Below, piece by piece: positions 16,054 to 26,071 of a stretch of 49,127 nt of DNA (position 1 is its first letter; every line of letters begins with the position of its first letter). The DNA comes from Gemmatimonadota bacterium (GTDB lineage: Bacteria; Gemmatimonadota; Gemmatimonadetes; Gemmatimonadales; Gemmatimonadaceae), in contig CANHNQ010000013.1 in assembly GCA_947462095.1 (NCBI GenBank), positions 1 to 49,127 on the forward strand. Reading direction: 5' to 3'. Position numbers and translations under genes: made by a program. Under the pieces are notes generated by a model. The model saw nothing but the letters and a program-made list of their open reading frames with translations, made no database searches and was not told the DNA's origin.

Positions 16054-16989
16054 ATGACATCAAAGAAGTATTCAGTGGTCTTGCTCGCATCGTTGGGTAT
16101 GGCGGCGCTGGCCACATTCGTGGTGTATCGGTTCATCGATGCCAGTACGGCCGAGAATCGTATTGCCACGAAGCCGGTGGTCGTGGCGGCGAAGGATGTG
16201 GCTGAGGGTACTGCGCTCAAGGAGTCCGATCTCCGCGTCGAGCAATGGCCAGCTCCCGTGGTGCCAGAGAAGGCCTTCGACTCGCCCGTGAATGTGGGCG
16301 GCCGAGTCACCCGCGTGGCGATCTACGCGGGTGAAGCCATTGTGTCCGGTCGTCTCGCGCCGGAGGGTGTGGTCCCCGGCTTGGAGTCCCGCATCGCGCC
16401 TGGCAAACGCGCCATGGGTGTCCGTATCACTGATGTCTCCGGCATCAGCGGTATGGTGCAACCCAACAGCCGCGTCGACATACTGCTCACGCTGGCGGCG
16501 GACGACGAAAACGCGGTGGGTACCTCGATCCTGTTGATGGAAGACATGCGCGTGCTCGCCATGGGGTCCGAAGTCACGCGCGGCACCGACGGCCGAGTGC
16601 AGCCGAGCTCGGTCGCGACCGTGGAAGTGACGCCGGCCGAGGCCGAACGGCTCGCCGCGGCGCAATCTCGCGGAAGTATTCAGCTGGTGTTGCGCGGTTC
16701 CGCGGAACCGGGAAAGCCCGTGAGCAAGAACGCGCTGGGGAACATGGCGGACAGCGTTGATGCGCTGCTTCGGAAGTTGCCAACGGCCACCGCGGCCAAA
16801 GCGCCGCCCCGTCGCGTGCAGGCTACCGTACCGCGGCCTGAACCAGTGGTGCCGACGCCCCTGCCCCCGGAGCCGCCGCCACGAGTAGCCCGGCCGGAAT
16901 CGCTCACGATTCAAGTCATTCGTGGCGCGACGAAGTCCGAAGAGAAGCTCAAGAAAGACTCAGTCAAACGCGACACCATTCGGCCATGA
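16054..16989 (+). CDS. cpaB: Flp pilus assembly protein CpaB/RcpC
   Basis: The protein has 311 residues. An N-terminal membrane anchor (about 7-26) is followed by an SAF domain (about 41-104: VVVAAKDVAEGTALKESDLRVEQWPA...VTRVAIYAGEAIVSGRL) and the RcpC region (KRAMGVRITDVSGISGMVQPNSRVDILLTL). The C-terminal 70 residues are Pro-rich then Lys/Asp-rich and look disordered, perhaps reaching across the periplasm. CpaB works with the CpaC secretin in the outer-membrane pore. Its stop is 54 nt before the real cpaC start. Confidence 0.92.
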   Translation: MTSKKYSVVLLASLGMAALATFVVYRFIDASTAENRIATKPVVVAAKDVAEGTALKESDLRVEQWPAPVVPEKAFDSPVNVGGRVTRVAIYAGEAIVSGRLAPEGVVPGLESRIAPGKRAMGVRITDVSGISGMVQPNSRVDILLTLAADDENAVGTSILLMEDMRVLAMGSEVTRGTDGRVQPSSVATVEVTPAEAERLAAAQSRGSIQLVLRGSAEPGKPVSKNALGNMADSVDALLRKLPTATAAKAPPRRVQATVPRPEPVVPTPLPPEPPPRVARPESLTIQVIRGATKSEEKLKKDSVKRDTIRP

Positions 16990-17031
16990 TTGGGGCGACC
17001 TTTCTTCGCTCTGCAATCGGGTCGTCCCGTT

Positions 17032-17038
17032 AAGGAGG
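17032..17038 (+). promoter_or_regulatory. Strong ribosome-binding site that fixes a TTG start for cpaC
   Basis: AAGGAGG with a 5-nt spacer precedes TTG at 17044. It is the best Shine-Dalgarno match in the window and shows that the secretin starts at TTG, not at the in-frame TTG at 16990. Confidence 0.85.
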
Positions 17039-17043
17039 TTCAT

Positions 17044-18201
17044 TTGCCACGGCGATTCTGGATTCAGCTGGGGTGTGCTCTTGCCATCGCGGCATTGGCC
17101 CCGATGGTCAACGCGGTGCCGGTGTCGGCGCAGCAACTCGAAACGACCATCATACCGTTATCGCTCTCGGTCGGACGCGCGTATCCCGTGAGCACCACGG
17201 CGAACGTAACGCGCGTCTCCATCGCGTTGCCGGCGGTCGCTGATGTCGTCGTGATTTCCCAGCGGGAAGTGCTGGTGAGCGCCTTCTCGCTCGGCGAGAC
17301 CGATGCCATTCTCTGGCACAGTGATGGAACGCGATCGCACTATCGGATCACCGTCCACTCGCCGTCCGACCGCAAACAGATCGCGATCGGTGTCAAGTTT
17401 GCCGAAGTACGCCGCGATGCGCTGCGGAACGTCGGACTGTCGGGTTCCTGGAGCGACCAGCAGACGCGAGTCGGTTCCGGCGCACTCAAGTCCGGCACCA
17501 CGGCCGGAGAGAACGACGCGGTGAGTTCTGCGCGATTCCTCTCGGTGTTGTCGAATTTCGGTACGGATAACGTGCTGGCGTTTCTCGAAGCGGAAGAGCA
17601 GCGAGGGAACGCGCGGCTCTTGGCCGAGCCGAACATCATCGCCGGCAACCGGGAGGACGCCTCATTCCTGGCTGGTGGGGAGGTCCCGGTTCCGGTTGTG
17701 CAAGGCGGCGTTGGCGCTGGCCAAAACAACGGGATCAGCGTCCAGTATCGTGAGTTCGGCATTCGTCTGAAGTTCAACGCCGAGATTATCAGCGATAGCC
17801 TCATCAAGCTGACCTTCACGCCGGAAGTGTCCAGTCTGGACTTTTCCAACGGTGTCGTACTGTCGGGGTTCCGTATTCCGGCGTTCCGGACACGCCGCGT
17901 CAGCAGTACCATCGACGTCCGCAGGGACCAGAGCCTGCTGGTGTCGGGCTTGTTCTCGGACCAGCAGGAGAGCGTCCGCAACGGCATTCCGTTCCTGAAG
18001 GACATTCCCATTCTGGGCAGTCTCTTTTCGAGTTCATCCTTTCAACGGAATGAATCCGAACTTGTGGTCGTTGTGACGCCAGTCATCATCGATCCGCTGC
18101 GTCCACGCGAACGGGATACGCTGCGCTTCCTGCCGGATTCGACGCGCCCGGCCATGGACGCCCTGAAGCGGCGCCTGCCACCACCACCAGCAAAGCCGTG
18201 A
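17044..18201 (+). CDS. cpaC: Tad secretin CpaC/RcpA
   Basis: The protein has 385 residues from TTG 17044, supported by the AAGGAGG site. It has a signal peptide (RRFWIQLGCALAIAALAPMV, cleavage near SAQ/Q), then the pilus-specific N-terminal domain (LSLSVGRAYPVSTTANVTRVSIALPAVADVVVIS...ILWHSDG). The secretin domain has VLAFLEAEEQRGNARLLAEPNIIAGNREDASFLAGGEVPVPV, GIRLKFNAEI and LLVSGLFSDQQES...IPFLKDIPILGSLFSS. The FLKDIPILGSLF block is the secretin family hallmark. It forms the outer-membrane channel for the Flp pilus. No BON domain is seen. Confidence 0.94.
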   Translation: MPRRFWIQLGCALAIAALAPMVNAVPVSAQQLETTIIPLSLSVGRAYPVSTTANVTRVSIALPAVADVVVISQREVLVSAFSLGETDAILWHSDGTRSHYRITVHSPSDRKQIAIGVKFAEVRRDALRNVGLSGSWSDQQTRVGSGALKSGTTAGENDAVSSARFLSVLSNFGTDNVLAFLEAEEQRGNARLLAEPNIIAGNREDASFLAGGEVPVPVVQGGVGAGQNNGISVQYREFGIRLKFNAEIISDSLIKLTFTPEVSSLDFSNGVVLSGFRIPAFRTRRVSSTIDVRRDQSLLVSGLFSDQQESVRNGIPFLKDIPILGSLFSSSSFQRNESELVVVVTPVIIDPLRPRERDTLRFLPDSTRPAMDALKRRLPPPPAKP

Positions 18202-18235
18202 ACACCAGTGCGCGTCTCGCATCCTTGAGGCCTAC

Positions 18236-19441
18236 ATGAGCCGCCACGCCCTGCTCGTCGGCGCGCCAGATACCCGCGATCTCGTGCTTCAGCAGTCGCT
18301 CGCGCGGTTCGGCTACACCGACGTGTTGTATGCGGCCTCACTCACGGACGCCGTCGACCGATATGGCCGGACGCCCATCGAATTGCTCGTCCTCGCGCTC
18401 GACGAAGTGGAGGACGCCAGTCTGGCGGCCATCGACCGGACGGTCTGGCGTGACCATGATGTGCGGGTCATCGCCACCGGCCCGGCCGCGGATCCACGGC
18501 TCATGCTCCGTGCCATGCGTTCGGGCATGCAGGAGTTTCTGGTGCGGCCGATCAGCGAGACAGAATGCGCGAGCGCCCTGGAACGGCTGCAACGTCGGCT
18601 GCAGAGCGGCGATGCCCGTGGGGATGTCTATGCGGTCTACAGTGCGAAAGGTGGCGTAGGGGTCAGCACAGTCGCCGTCAATCTGGGCTGCGCATTGACG
18701 ACCCTGCAGCCTTCGGCTCGTGTGGCCATCGCGGACATGGAAGTTCCCGGTGGTGACGCGAGCATTCTGCTGGACGTCCGTCCGAAGTACACCATTCGCG
18801 ACATCGCCAGAAAGCTCGAACGGTTGGATGGTGAGTTGCTGAAGTCGGTCATGACGCCGACGACGGATCGCATGTGGCTACTGGCGGGGCCCGACGACTT
18901 GGAGGACGACGCGCTCATCGATCAGCGGGCGGTCAACGCCACGATTGCGCAGCTGCAATCGACGTATGACTACACGCTGCTTGATTGTGAGCATCGGTTG
19001 AACGATCGCACGCTGGCAGCGCTCGACGCGTCCGACCGCATTCTATTGCTGACGGAGCTTCAGGTGCCGGCGATGCGTTCGGCGCAGCGTTCGCTCGGGG
19101 TGTTTCGGCGTCTTGGTTATCCCAAGGGGAAGGTGGCCATCGTCGTGAATCGCTATCGGTCACGTGATGTCGTGTCCATGGAGGAGGCAGCCGAAGTGTT
19201 CAAGGAAGACATCTTCTTTTGCCTGCCGAACGACTACAAGACCGTTTCTGAAGCGAGTACATCGGGCGTTCCGGTTGAGCACAAGGATCCGACCTCTCCG
19301 ATCGGCTTAGCCTACCGGCAGCTGGCGCAACGAATCGCCGGGGGTACCCTGCCGTTCGGGTCGGCGTCCGCGTCATCCTCTGCGACGGGACCAGGCCCGC
19401 GATCGCGTCTTCGTGAACTCTTCGTGCGCAAGCGAACCTGA
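18236..19441 (+). CDS. cpaE: Tad pilus ParA-like protein CpaE/TadZ
   Basis: The protein has 401 residues; ATG 18236 has GAGG just upstream. An N-terminal receiver-like domain (1-115) lacks a clear phospho-acceptor pocket. The MinD/ParA-like domain begins at 131, with a deviant Walker A: KGGVGVST (138-145), where the second Lys is replaced by Val, as often seen in CpaE/TadZ. Later motifs are VAIADMEVPGGDAS, YDYTLLDCEH and KVAIVVNRY. This protein marks the cell pole or site where the Tad machine assembles. It lies between the secretin and the ATPase, the usual position. Confidence 0.92.
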   Translation: MSRHALLVGAPDTRDLVLQQSLARFGYTDVLYAASLTDAVDRYGRTPIELLVLALDEVEDASLAAIDRTVWRDHDVRVIATGPAADPRLMLRAMRSGMQEFLVRPISETECASALERLQRRLQSGDARGDVYAVYSAKGGVGVSTVAVNLGCALTTLQPSARVAIADMEVPGGDASILLDVRPKYTIRDIARKLERLDGELLKSVMTPTTDRMWLLAGPDDLEDDALIDQRAVNATIAQLQSTYDYTLLDCEHRLNDRTLAALDASDRILLLTELQVPAMRSAQRSLGVFRRLGYPKGKVAIVVNRYRSRDVVSMEEAAEVFKEDIFFCLPNDYKTVSEASTSGVPVEHKDPTSPIGLAYRQLAQRIAGGTLPFGSASASSSATGPGPRSRLRELFVRKRT

Positions 19442-19444
19442 TCC

Positions 19445-20869
19445 GTGTCCCTTATTGATCGCTTCACCCGTCGAGTCACCACGTCATCCGACACTCCGGT
19501 GGCGGTGTCGGCCGTGGCCAACGGCCTCGACCCGCTCGACGTCGTGCCCAAGGCGGAGGCCACCGCCACGTTCATCGCCCGCACCAAGTCCAGTCACGAC
19601 CTGAGTGCGGTTGACCGTCTGAAAATCGAGATCCATCACAAGCTCATTTCGCGGCTTGATCTCGAAGCACTGGAGCAGATGAAAGACGAGGCGGAAGTCT
19701 CGTTGCAGATCCGGCTCGCCGTCACGGAGTTTCTGCGGACGGAGTCGACGCCGCTCTCCCAAGCGGAGCGTGACGAAATCGTCGAACATGTGTTGTGGGA
19801 GGTGGTGGGGCTCGGGCCGATTGAGCCGTATTTTCGCGACCCATTGGTGACGGATATTCTGGTCAACAACGCGCACAGTATTTTCGTGGAGCGTCAGGGA
19901 AAGCTCGAGCGCGTGTCGACCGAGTTCCGCAATGACGCGCACCTGCTGGCGGTGATCGATCGGATCGTCAGCCGCGTGGGTCGGCGTGTGGACGAGTCGT
20001 CACCCATGGTGGACGCGCGATTACCTGACGGGTCTCGAGTCAATGCCATCATTCCCCCGTTGTCGCTCGACGGACCGGTCTTGTCCATTCGACGGTTCGG
20101 CGCGGGACTCGGCGTACGACAGCTGCTAGAACTCGGGGCGCTCTCTCCGGAGATGGTGCAGTTATTGGCCGGCTGTGTCCGGGCGCGCCTGAGCGTGCTG
20201 ATTTCCGGTGGCACCGGGTCCGGCAAGACCACGCTGCTGAACGCCATGAGTTCATTCATTCCGTCGGGCGAACGACTCATCACCATTGAGGACGCTGCCG
20301 AGCTCCGATTGCAGCAGGCCCATGTGGTGCGTTTGGAGACCCGTCCGCCGAATGCCGAGGGTCGCGGTGAGGTGCTTGCACGTGACCTCGTGAAGAACGC
20401 CCTGCGTATGCGACCCGATCGGATCATTGTCGGCGAAGTGCGCTCTGGTGAGGCACTCGATATGCTCCAGGCCATGAATACCGGACACGAGGGTTCGCTC
20501 GGCACCATCCACGCGAATTCGGCTCGCGACGCCATCGCGCGTCTCGAGACCATGATTCTCATGGCGGGCACGCAGTTGCCGATCCGTGCCATGCGCGAGC
20601 AAGTCGCGTCGGCGCTTGACCTTGTCGTGCAGGTGCAGCGTCTCTCCGACGGCACGCGTCGCGTCATCGGCATCACCGAGGTCACCGGCATGGAGGGCGA
20701 TATCGTCACCATGCAGGACATCTTTGTGTTCCGGCGTACCGGCATGTCACCGGAAGGGCGGGTGATCGGTCAGTTTGTGGCCACTGGCGTACGACCCATG
20801 TTTGCCGAGCAACTCAAGCTTGCTGGCGTTGATCTTCCCGTTGGCATGTTCGGTCTGAGCGCCTCATGA
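19445..20869 (+). CDS. cpaF: Tad pilus assembly ATPase CpaF/TadA
   Basis: The protein has 474 residues from GTG 19445, 3 nt after the cpaE stop. It is a secretion-superfamily (VirB11/PilB-like) hexameric ATPase that powers pilus extension and, in Tad systems, probably retraction. Motifs: [20 protein letters not shown] (N-terminal domain), Walker [10 protein letters not shown] (255-263), [11 protein letters not shown] (Asp box), [11 protein letters not shown] (Walker B), GTIHAN (His box). Length and motif order are normal. Its stop overlaps the tadB start (ATGA). Confidence 0.96.
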   Translation: MSLIDRFTRRVTTSSDTPVAVSAVANGLDPLDVVPKAEATATFIARTKSSHDLSAVDRLKIEIHHKLISRLDLEALEQMKDEAEVSLQIRLAVTEFLRTESTPLSQAERDEIVEHVLWEVVGLGPIEPYFRDPLVTDILVNNAHSIFVERQGKLERVSTEFRNDAHLLAVIDRIVSRVGRRVDESSPMVDARLPDGSRVNAIIPPLSLDGPVLSIRRFGAGLGVRQLLELGALSPEMVQLLAGCVRARLSVLISGGTGSGKTTLLNAMSSFIPSGERLITIEDAAELRLQQAHVVRLETRPPNAEGRGEVLARDLVKNALRMRPDRIIVGEVRSGEALDMLQAMNTGHEGSLGTIHANSARDAIARLETMILMAGTQLPIRAMREQVASALDLVVQVQRLSDGTRRVIGITEVTGMEGDIVTMQDIFVFRRTGMSPEGRVIGQFVATGVRPMFAEQLKLAGVDLPVGMFGLSAS

Positions 20870-21828
20870 TCCAACTGATGGTGCTTGTCGCCGTCTTTGC
20901 GTCGACCACCGGGATCCTGTACGGTGGCTACATCTTTCTCAATCGACGATCGCTGCAGGCGACCGATGCGGTCCGCGAGCGCCTGCGCGAAATGGAACAG
21001 GCGCTGGCCGATTCTCAGAGTCTACTGCGGAAGGACACGGTCAGTGACTTGCCTGCACTCGACCGGTTTCTCGTCAGGCAGAAGTGGACCGCCACGCTGT
21101 CCCTGCGGTTGTCGCGCGCTGGATCACGCATGTCTCCCGGCAGCTTCGTGTTGCGCCTGGCGTTGTCCGCCGGTGTCGGGTTTATCGTGGGCACCTTGGT
21201 TTGGCCTGGGCTCCTCGTGCCGCTGCTCGGCGCCGTGGTCGGTGGCACCGCCGCACTCGTCTGGCTCTCGGCACGCGAACGGTCACATCGAGAGAAGTTC
21301 AATGGGCAGTTGCCGGATGCCATCGACATGTTGGTGAGCTCGATGAAAGCCGGTTATTCGCTTCAATCCGCGATGAAGTTTGTGGGTGACGAGATGCCCG
21401 CGCCCCTCGGACTGGAATTCGTCCGGTTTTATGAAGAACAACGTCTCGGTGTCGAGGTGCGGACGGCGTTGCTGGCGATGCAACATCGGGTCAACGACCT
21501 CGACTTCCGCATGTTCGTCATTGCGGTGCTGATTCAACGGGAGTCTGGCGGCACCCTTGGTGAAGTGCTGGGACGCATCAGTGTCCTCATGCGAGAGCGT
21601 GCCGCACTCAAGGGAGAGGTGAACTCGCTCACCGCGGAATCGAAACTCTCCGGACGGATCCTGTCGGTGCTGCCGGTCGTGGTGCTCGCCGTCATCATGC
21701 TCATGAGTCCCAATTTTGTGCAACCGATGCTCGTCAGTCCCCTGGGTCCGTGGTTGCTGGGGGCGGCGGGCGGCTCTGTCGTCATCGGGTACCTGATCAT
21801 GATGCGTATCGCCGACGTCGAGCTGTGA
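20866..21828 (+). CDS. tadB: Tad inner-membrane platform protein TadB
   Basis: The protein has 320 residues and overlaps cpaF by ATGA. N-terminal membrane helix (2-24), a central pair of helices (about 86-130), the T2SSF domain ([41 protein letters not shown]...[26 protein letters not shown]) and C-terminal helices. It forms the membrane platform with TadC and is turned by the CpaF ATPase. Confidence 0.94.
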   Translation: MIQLMVLVAVFASTTGILYGGYIFLNRRSLQATDAVRERLREMEQALADSQSLLRKDTVSDLPALDRFLVRQKWTATLSLRLSRAGSRMSPGSFVLRLALSAGVGFIVGTLVWPGLLVPLLGAVVGGTAALVWLSARERSHREKFNGQLPDAIDMLVSSMKAGYSLQSAMKFVGDEMPAPLGLEFVRFYEEQRLGVEVRTALLAMQHRVNDLDFRMFVIAVLIQRESGGTLGEVLGRISVLMRERAALKGEVNSLTAESKLSGRILSVLPVVVLAVIMLMSPNFVQPMLVSPLGPWLLGAAGGSVVIGYLIMMRIADVEL

Positions 21829-21833
21829 GTTCC

Positions 21834-22754
21834 ATGTCGCCAATTGTGCCGTGGTCCCCGATGGTGATTGCCGCGATGCTCGTCGGCGTGGCGGCGATCA
21901 TTGTGGCGGGATTTGCCTTGGCCGCCGTGGTGCGGCAACGTGAGGTGCTGCGCCGCGCGACGGGCACGGAAGACCTGGCACTTGTCGTGTCGCCGCTCAT
22001 CCCCGACACAGCGCCGAACAAATGGCTGGAGTGGTTGTCACGCATTGTCCCCACGTCGGCCCAAAACAATGCCGGGCGGCCCAAGTTGCAGCGGGCGGGG
22101 GTGAACTCGAGCAGTGCAGCGTTGGTGTACTTCTTGTTCCGCATGCTGTCCTTGCTGGTGTTTCCCATTGCTGCCCTTTTGCTCGCGCCGCAGTCGTCGC
22201 CGGTGTGGTACGTTCTGCTCGTCGGGCTTGGCGTGTTCATGGGCCTGATCGTCCCGGCGGCAGTGCTCGATCGCATGATCCGTCTGCGTCAAGCCACCAT
22301 CACGCGGTCCGTGCCCGATGCGCTGGATCTGTTGGTGGTCTGCGTCGAGGCCGGCATCTCGCTCGACGCCGCCATCCTTCGCGTCGCGCGCGAGTTGCGG
22401 CACTTGCACCCGGCGTTGAGCGATGAAATGGCGGTGGTCAGTCGTCAAACCAACGCCGGCGTCCCGCGTGAGCAAGCGCTGCGCGCCCTATGGGAGCGTA
22501 CGGGCGTCACGGAGCTTCGTGCGATCACGTCCAGTATGGTGCAGAGTGAGAAGCTCGGAACGAGCATCGCGACCGTGCTTCGTGTGTCTGCCGAAACGCT
22601 GCGCCGCCAACGTCGACAGGCGGCGGAGAAGCGTGCCAAGCAGGCGCCTGTGAAAATGATCTTTCCTTTGATGTTCTTCATTCTGCCGGCCTTGTTCATC
22701 GTGGTGCTTGGACCGGCGATCTTCACGATGATCAAGGAACTCGGGAAGATCTGA
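21834..22754 (+). CDS. tadC: Tad inner-membrane platform protein TadC
   Basis: The protein has 306 residues from ATG 21834, 5 nt after the tadB stop; the longer open frame overlapping tadB is not used. N-terminal helix (about 8-30), two central helices, then the T2SSF domain (VPDALDLLVVCVEAGISLDAAILRVARELRHLHPALSDEMAVVSRQTNAGVPREQALRAL...LRAITSSMVQSEKLGTSIATVLRVSAETLRRQRRQAAEKRAKQAPVKMIFPL). The KRAKQAPVKMIFPL block is typical of TadC. It is the partner of TadB. Confidence 0.94.
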   Translation: MSPIVPWSPMVIAAMLVGVAAIIVAGFALAAVVRQREVLRRATGTEDLALVVSPLIPDTAPNKWLEWLSRIVPTSAQNNAGRPKLQRAGVNSSSAALVYFLFRMLSLLVFPIAALLLAPQSSPVWYVLLVGLGVFMGLIVPAAVLDRMIRLRQATITRSVPDALDLLVVCVEAGISLDAAILRVARELRHLHPALSDEMAVVSRQTNAGVPREQALRALWERTGVTELRAITSSMVQSEKLGTSIATVLRVSAETLRRQRRQAAEKRAKQAPVKMIFPLMFFILPALFIVVLGPAIFTMIKELGKI

Positions 22755-23368
22755 TGGTGGCCATCAGCCGCACCCCTCGACGCCGATCGGCGTCGGGAGC
22801 CCAAGTCGCTCCAGATGGCCAACTGCTCCCGTGTGCGGGGAATCGACGCGGCGCGATTTTGGTGCTCGTGGGCATGCTGCTCGTCAGCATGGTTGGCATG
22901 CTGGCCTTGGCAGTGGACTTTGGTCGACTGGATAGCCTGAAGGCTGATTTGCAGACCTCGGCCGATGCCGCGGCGCTGGCAGGCGCGGTGGAGCTGCTCA
23001 GGGCAGCCTCGTCCATCCCGGCCGGCGATCCCCGGAGCGTCGCCGCGGCCTGGGTCGCCAAGAATCCGGCGATGCACAGCGCGGTATCCGTAGAGTCGGT
23101 GCTATGCGGCACCTACGCGGATGCGGGTCCGGCATTCCTACCGGACTACAGTCCTGCCGTTGGTTGTGGCGGCGGCGCCTACAACGCCGTAGAAGTCACC
23201 GTCAGCCGTCAATCGTCGGGGTTGTTCATGGCAGCGCTCGGGGTGTCTGCGCCACGGTTGAGGGCCACCGCAACGGCGGCCGTGAGCCCAAACACTCCGA
23301 CGTTCCCTCCGTACGCCGCCTGCCTGCCGGCGAATTGTCGAGTGTACCTGGTGCTGAATCGTCCGTAG
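22754..23368 (+). CDS. tadG: TadG-like pilus-associated protein (short form)
   Basis: The protein has 204 residues; ATG 22754 overlaps the tadC stop (TGATG). After a basic N-terminal tail comes NRRGAILVLVGMLLVSMVGMLALAVDFGRL, the Tad/TadE-like N-terminal helix, then the 'ADLQTSADAAALAGAVELL' segment typical of TadG proteins. It lacks the von Willebrand factor A domain of full-length TadG. Cys pairs in the C-terminal part (VLCGTY, VGCGGG, AACLPANC) may form periplasmic disulfides. It is the last gene of the pilus operon. Confidence 0.85.
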   Translation: MVAISRTPRRRSASGAQVAPDGQLLPCAGNRRGAILVLVGMLLVSMVGMLALAVDFGRLDSLKADLQTSADAAALAGAVELLRAASSIPAGDPRSVAAAWVAKNPAMHSAVSVESVLCGTYADAGPAFLPDYSPAVGCGGGAYNAVEVTVSRQSSGLFMAALGVSAPRLRATATAAVSPNTPTFPPYAACLPANCRVYLVLNRP

Positions 23369-23437
23369 CGGCAGCGCGAATGCCACGCTGACAAACAGCG
23401 GGAGTGGTGACCCGTGAGCCTTCGGCGGGAAGCGTCA

Positions 23438-24445
23438 TCACGGTACGAATGGCGTGTGTCGCGTGCTCACCATCGCCGCCGATGCGATGTGCTCCTGCAC
23501 CGGCGCCGTCGGCGCGAAGAACCGGTACATGGCAGGAATATCGTTCCGCAGGAGCAGCAGGATCACCGCCGTCGCCGTAATCACGGCGAACATGAGGCCA
23601 CGCTCCCGATACAGACGCTCGGGCTGCTGGGCGGCGCTGTCAGGCTTGAGGGCAACCTGCAGGTACAAGGCCATCACCAGCGCGACGAACGGAAACGCCA
23701 GAATGAGCTCCATGCGATAGCGCATGCAGAACGCGCCAAAGAACAGCATCGCGGCCGTCGCGGAGAACATGATCCCCACGAGCAACCGTTCGGTGGTGTA
23801 GAACGCGAACGACTTTCGATAAGCGGCGGCGCGGGCGCGATCGCCGATGGCCACGAGCTCCGCATAGCGCTTGAGCGCCATGAAGTAGCACCCGATCATC
23901 CAATAGCAGAGCAGTAGTGACGACGGAGCCGTGGTCTGCTCGGTCACCATGAACCAGCCGGCCAGCATGCGCAGCGGATTGTTCACCGCCTCGGTGAGCA
24001 CATCAAGGTACGGCACATCCTTGGTGCGCACCGGCGGCACGTTGTAGGCGCAGGCCATGGTCCACAGGACCACCATCGTGACCAGGAACGGGACGGACAC
24101 CCGCCAGGCCAGGGAGAAGCCGAGGCCGGCCAGCAGCAACCATTGCACGTACCCGGCGGCGGGCCGCACGCGTCCGGCCGCAATGGGCCGATGGCGCTTG
24201 TCGACATGGAAGCGGTCGGTCGGCGCGTCGAGAATCTCATTGAGTGTGTAATTGCTGGACGCGACGAGACAGATGGACGCCACGCCGATGAGCGCGCGCG
24301 CGCCGAGCGCCCACCAGTCGACCGCAGGGATCGTCCCGATCGCGACCACGATGCCGGGCAGCACGAAGACGTTCTTGAACCAGTAATCCACGCGCGCCAT
24401 GGCGAGGTGGCCTCGCCAATCGGGTCGGACGCGCGGCTCGCTCAC
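23438..24445 (-). CDS. UbiA-family prenyltransferase (polyprenyl-phosphate phosphoribosyltransferase-like)
   Basis: The protein has 335 residues from GTG 24445; GTG 24487 and ATG 24400 are alternatives, but the family's N-terminal block (GHLAMARVDYWFKNVFVLPG) needs the earlier start. It has about nine membrane helices. The Mg-binding motif NEILDAPTD (N69, D73, D77) lies in the first loop and DVPYLDVLTEAVNNPLRMLAGW forms the second. The 'W.KN.FV' opening and the NEILD motif resemble decaprenyl-phosphate phosphoribosyltransferase, which makes a lipid-linked pentose donor. At the end of a glycan-gene operon and with GT-C-like proteins in the window, a role in making a polyprenyl-phosphate sugar donor is plausible inference. 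Confidence 0.85.
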   Translation of the reverse strand: MSEPRVRPDWRGHLAMARVDYWFKNVFVLPGIVVAIGTIPAVDWWALGARALIGVASICLVASSNYTLNEILDAPTDRFHVDKRHRPIAAGRVRPAAGYVQWLLLAGLGFSLAWRVSVPFLVTMVVLWTMACAYNVPPVRTKDVPYLDVLTEAVNNPLRMLAGWFMVTEQTTAPSSLLLCYWMIGCYFMALKRYAELVAIGDRARAAAYRKSFAFYTTERLLVGIMFSATAAMLFFGAFCMRYRMELILAFPFVALVMALYLQVALKPDSAAQQPERLYRERGLMFAVITATAVILLLLRNDIPAMYRFFAPTAPVQEHIASAAMVSTRHTPFVP

Positions 24446-24645
24446 GCCGGCACCGCCGGCGGGCGACCGACATCGGGTGTCAGGCACACGCCCGGAAGCA
24501 CGTCCGATACGTCAAACATCACGTGCGTTGTCCTCCGTTCTGGCACTGGATACCTCCACGACCTGGGGTAGCGCTCGAGTTTCAGCTTCTACGCGTTTCG
24601 AATATGTATGCGATGCCGACAGGGCGGCCGGAGGGTGGATTCCAC

Positions 24646-26016
24646 TCACCGCGTCTTGGCGGCCACCGAGAGCTGAACCATGAGCGCGCCGAAGAACGGC
24701 TGAAAGCCGTCCAGGTTCTTCATCTTCTGGGGGTCGCCGCCCACCATCCCGTCGACGGTCGCCGCGTCAGGGTGCTGTTCACAGTACTCGAGGAAGGTCT
24801 TGAGATCGGCATGTGACACGCCTTCACCGAAGGCGTCGAGAAACGCCGTCGCCAATGCCATGAGGCTGACCGACTCTCGCAACAGCACGCCGGCCTCGGA
24901 AAGTACTGTGAGGTGATTCGCTAGGAGGAACAGCTGCTGGACCAACCGGCGCCGCTCCCACGAGTCGCTACCGCTCCGGAGTTCCTCAGGGAGGAAAACG
25001 CTATGGTCGAAATCGGTCAGCTCTCCTGCCAAGGTGACGTCCTGCTTGTGCTGATACAGCGCACCATGCACGATCCGATGGGTCATGAGCAGCGCGGCCT
25101 GACGACCGAGGATCCCAGCCAACGTCAGACAGAACTCCGGGTATCGCATGGGCGTGCCAAACTCCCAGTGCAGACACTCCATCGCATCAGCGACGATGGC
25201 GTGCACGTGCGCAGGCTCGCGCGGATGGAACAGTGCGAGCTCCAGATCTTCGAACCGCCACGGGCAGCGAAAGAGGCGGATGTTCTGTCCGAGAATCGCC
25301 GATTGGTAGTGATCGTTGTGATTCGGCCGGAGGCAAGAATCCTCCACTCGATCTCCCTCGTCCCGGCGGCGCGTGATGTAGCCGGCAAAGCTCTCGCCGA
25401 GCACACTGTCACATCGGTCGTCTTCGGGACGAGGGGCATGCAGCAGATGGGCGCCCTTCTGGGTCCACTTGTAGAGCGCAATGGGATGACCGGTACGGAG
25501 GCGTCCGTGCGTGAGCTGCGCGCAGCGCCGCGTATACTCTGCCTCGGCGATCAGATCTTCGTACGGCGCTCCCCCGTACAGTCTCGTGTAGATCGGGTTC
25601 CACGGCTCGCTGGATTGCCACCGTACGGCAGCGGTGAAGACCGGAAACGGTGCTGGTGCAGTGGAGGCGAGGGCAAAGCGAAAGCTCAAGGGGCGGGAGC
25701 GTCCATTGCCCCATGTGAGGGGCTGAGGGCTGAACCATCCCGTGTGCGCGTGGGCACCCAGCCCAAGGCCCTTCCATTGCATGAAGCGGTATGGGCCGAC
25801 AGGATCGATCATCCTTTTCAAGGCCCCTTTGACCGACGTTCGCGTGTAGGACGCACGACGCTCATCCTGTGAGCGCATGCCGTCGAGGCCCGACGTCTGC
25901 CACAGCACCGGCGCCAGCAGCCCCGAGACATGACGGGGGATATCCGATGCCACCAGCGAGCTGACGAGCGAGTCGTCGCGCAGCATCCAGATCCGGGCGG
26001 TGTGTCTTTCCAGCAT
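24646..26016 (-). CDS. Unrecognised 456-residue protein with a kinase-like HG...DFD motif
   Basis: I do not recognise this family. ATG 26016 is chosen because a purine-rich GGAGAGGGGG precedes it; the open frame upstream overlaps the next gene. No signal or membrane segments are obvious. The stretch HGALY..QDVTLAGELTDFDHS (317-339) resembles the catalytic-loop-plus-DFG region of atypical kinase-fold proteins such as SelO or MchC-like proteins, where 'HG.L...N..L.G...D.G/D' is seen. Aromatic and His-rich blocks (FMQWKGLGLGAHAHTGWF; RPNHNDHYQSAILGQN) precede it. If real, this would be an AMP- or phosphotransferase. The gene follows the LamG/Cys-rich gene by 55 nt and precedes the UbiA gene on the same strand. 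Confidence 0.6.
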   Translation of the reverse strand: MLERHTARIWMLRDDSLVSSLVASDIPRHVSGLLAPVLWQTSGLDGMRSQDERRASYTRTSVKGALKRMIDPVGPYRFMQWKGLGLGAHAHTGWFSPQPLTWGNGRSRPLSFRFALASTAPAPFPVFTAAVRWQSSEPWNPIYTRLYGGAPYEDLIAEAEYTRRCAQLTHGRLRTGHPIALYKWTQKGAHLLHAPRPEDDRCDSVLGESFAGYITRRRDEGDRVEDSCLRPNHNDHYQSAILGQNIRLFRCPWRFEDLELALFHPREPAHVHAIVADAMECLHWEFGTPMRYPEFCLTLAGILGRQAALLMTHRIVHGALYQHKQDVTLAGELTDFDHSVFLPEELRSGSDSWERRRLVQQLFLLANHLTVLSEAGVLLRESVSLMALATAFLDAFGEGVSHADLKTFLEYCEQHPDAATVDGMVGGDPQKMKNLDGFQPFFGALMVQLSVAAKTR

Positions 26017-26071
26017 GTCCCCCTCTCCAACCGAACGGACGCGCACATCGCACGGAGGGCGCTTGGGCGGC

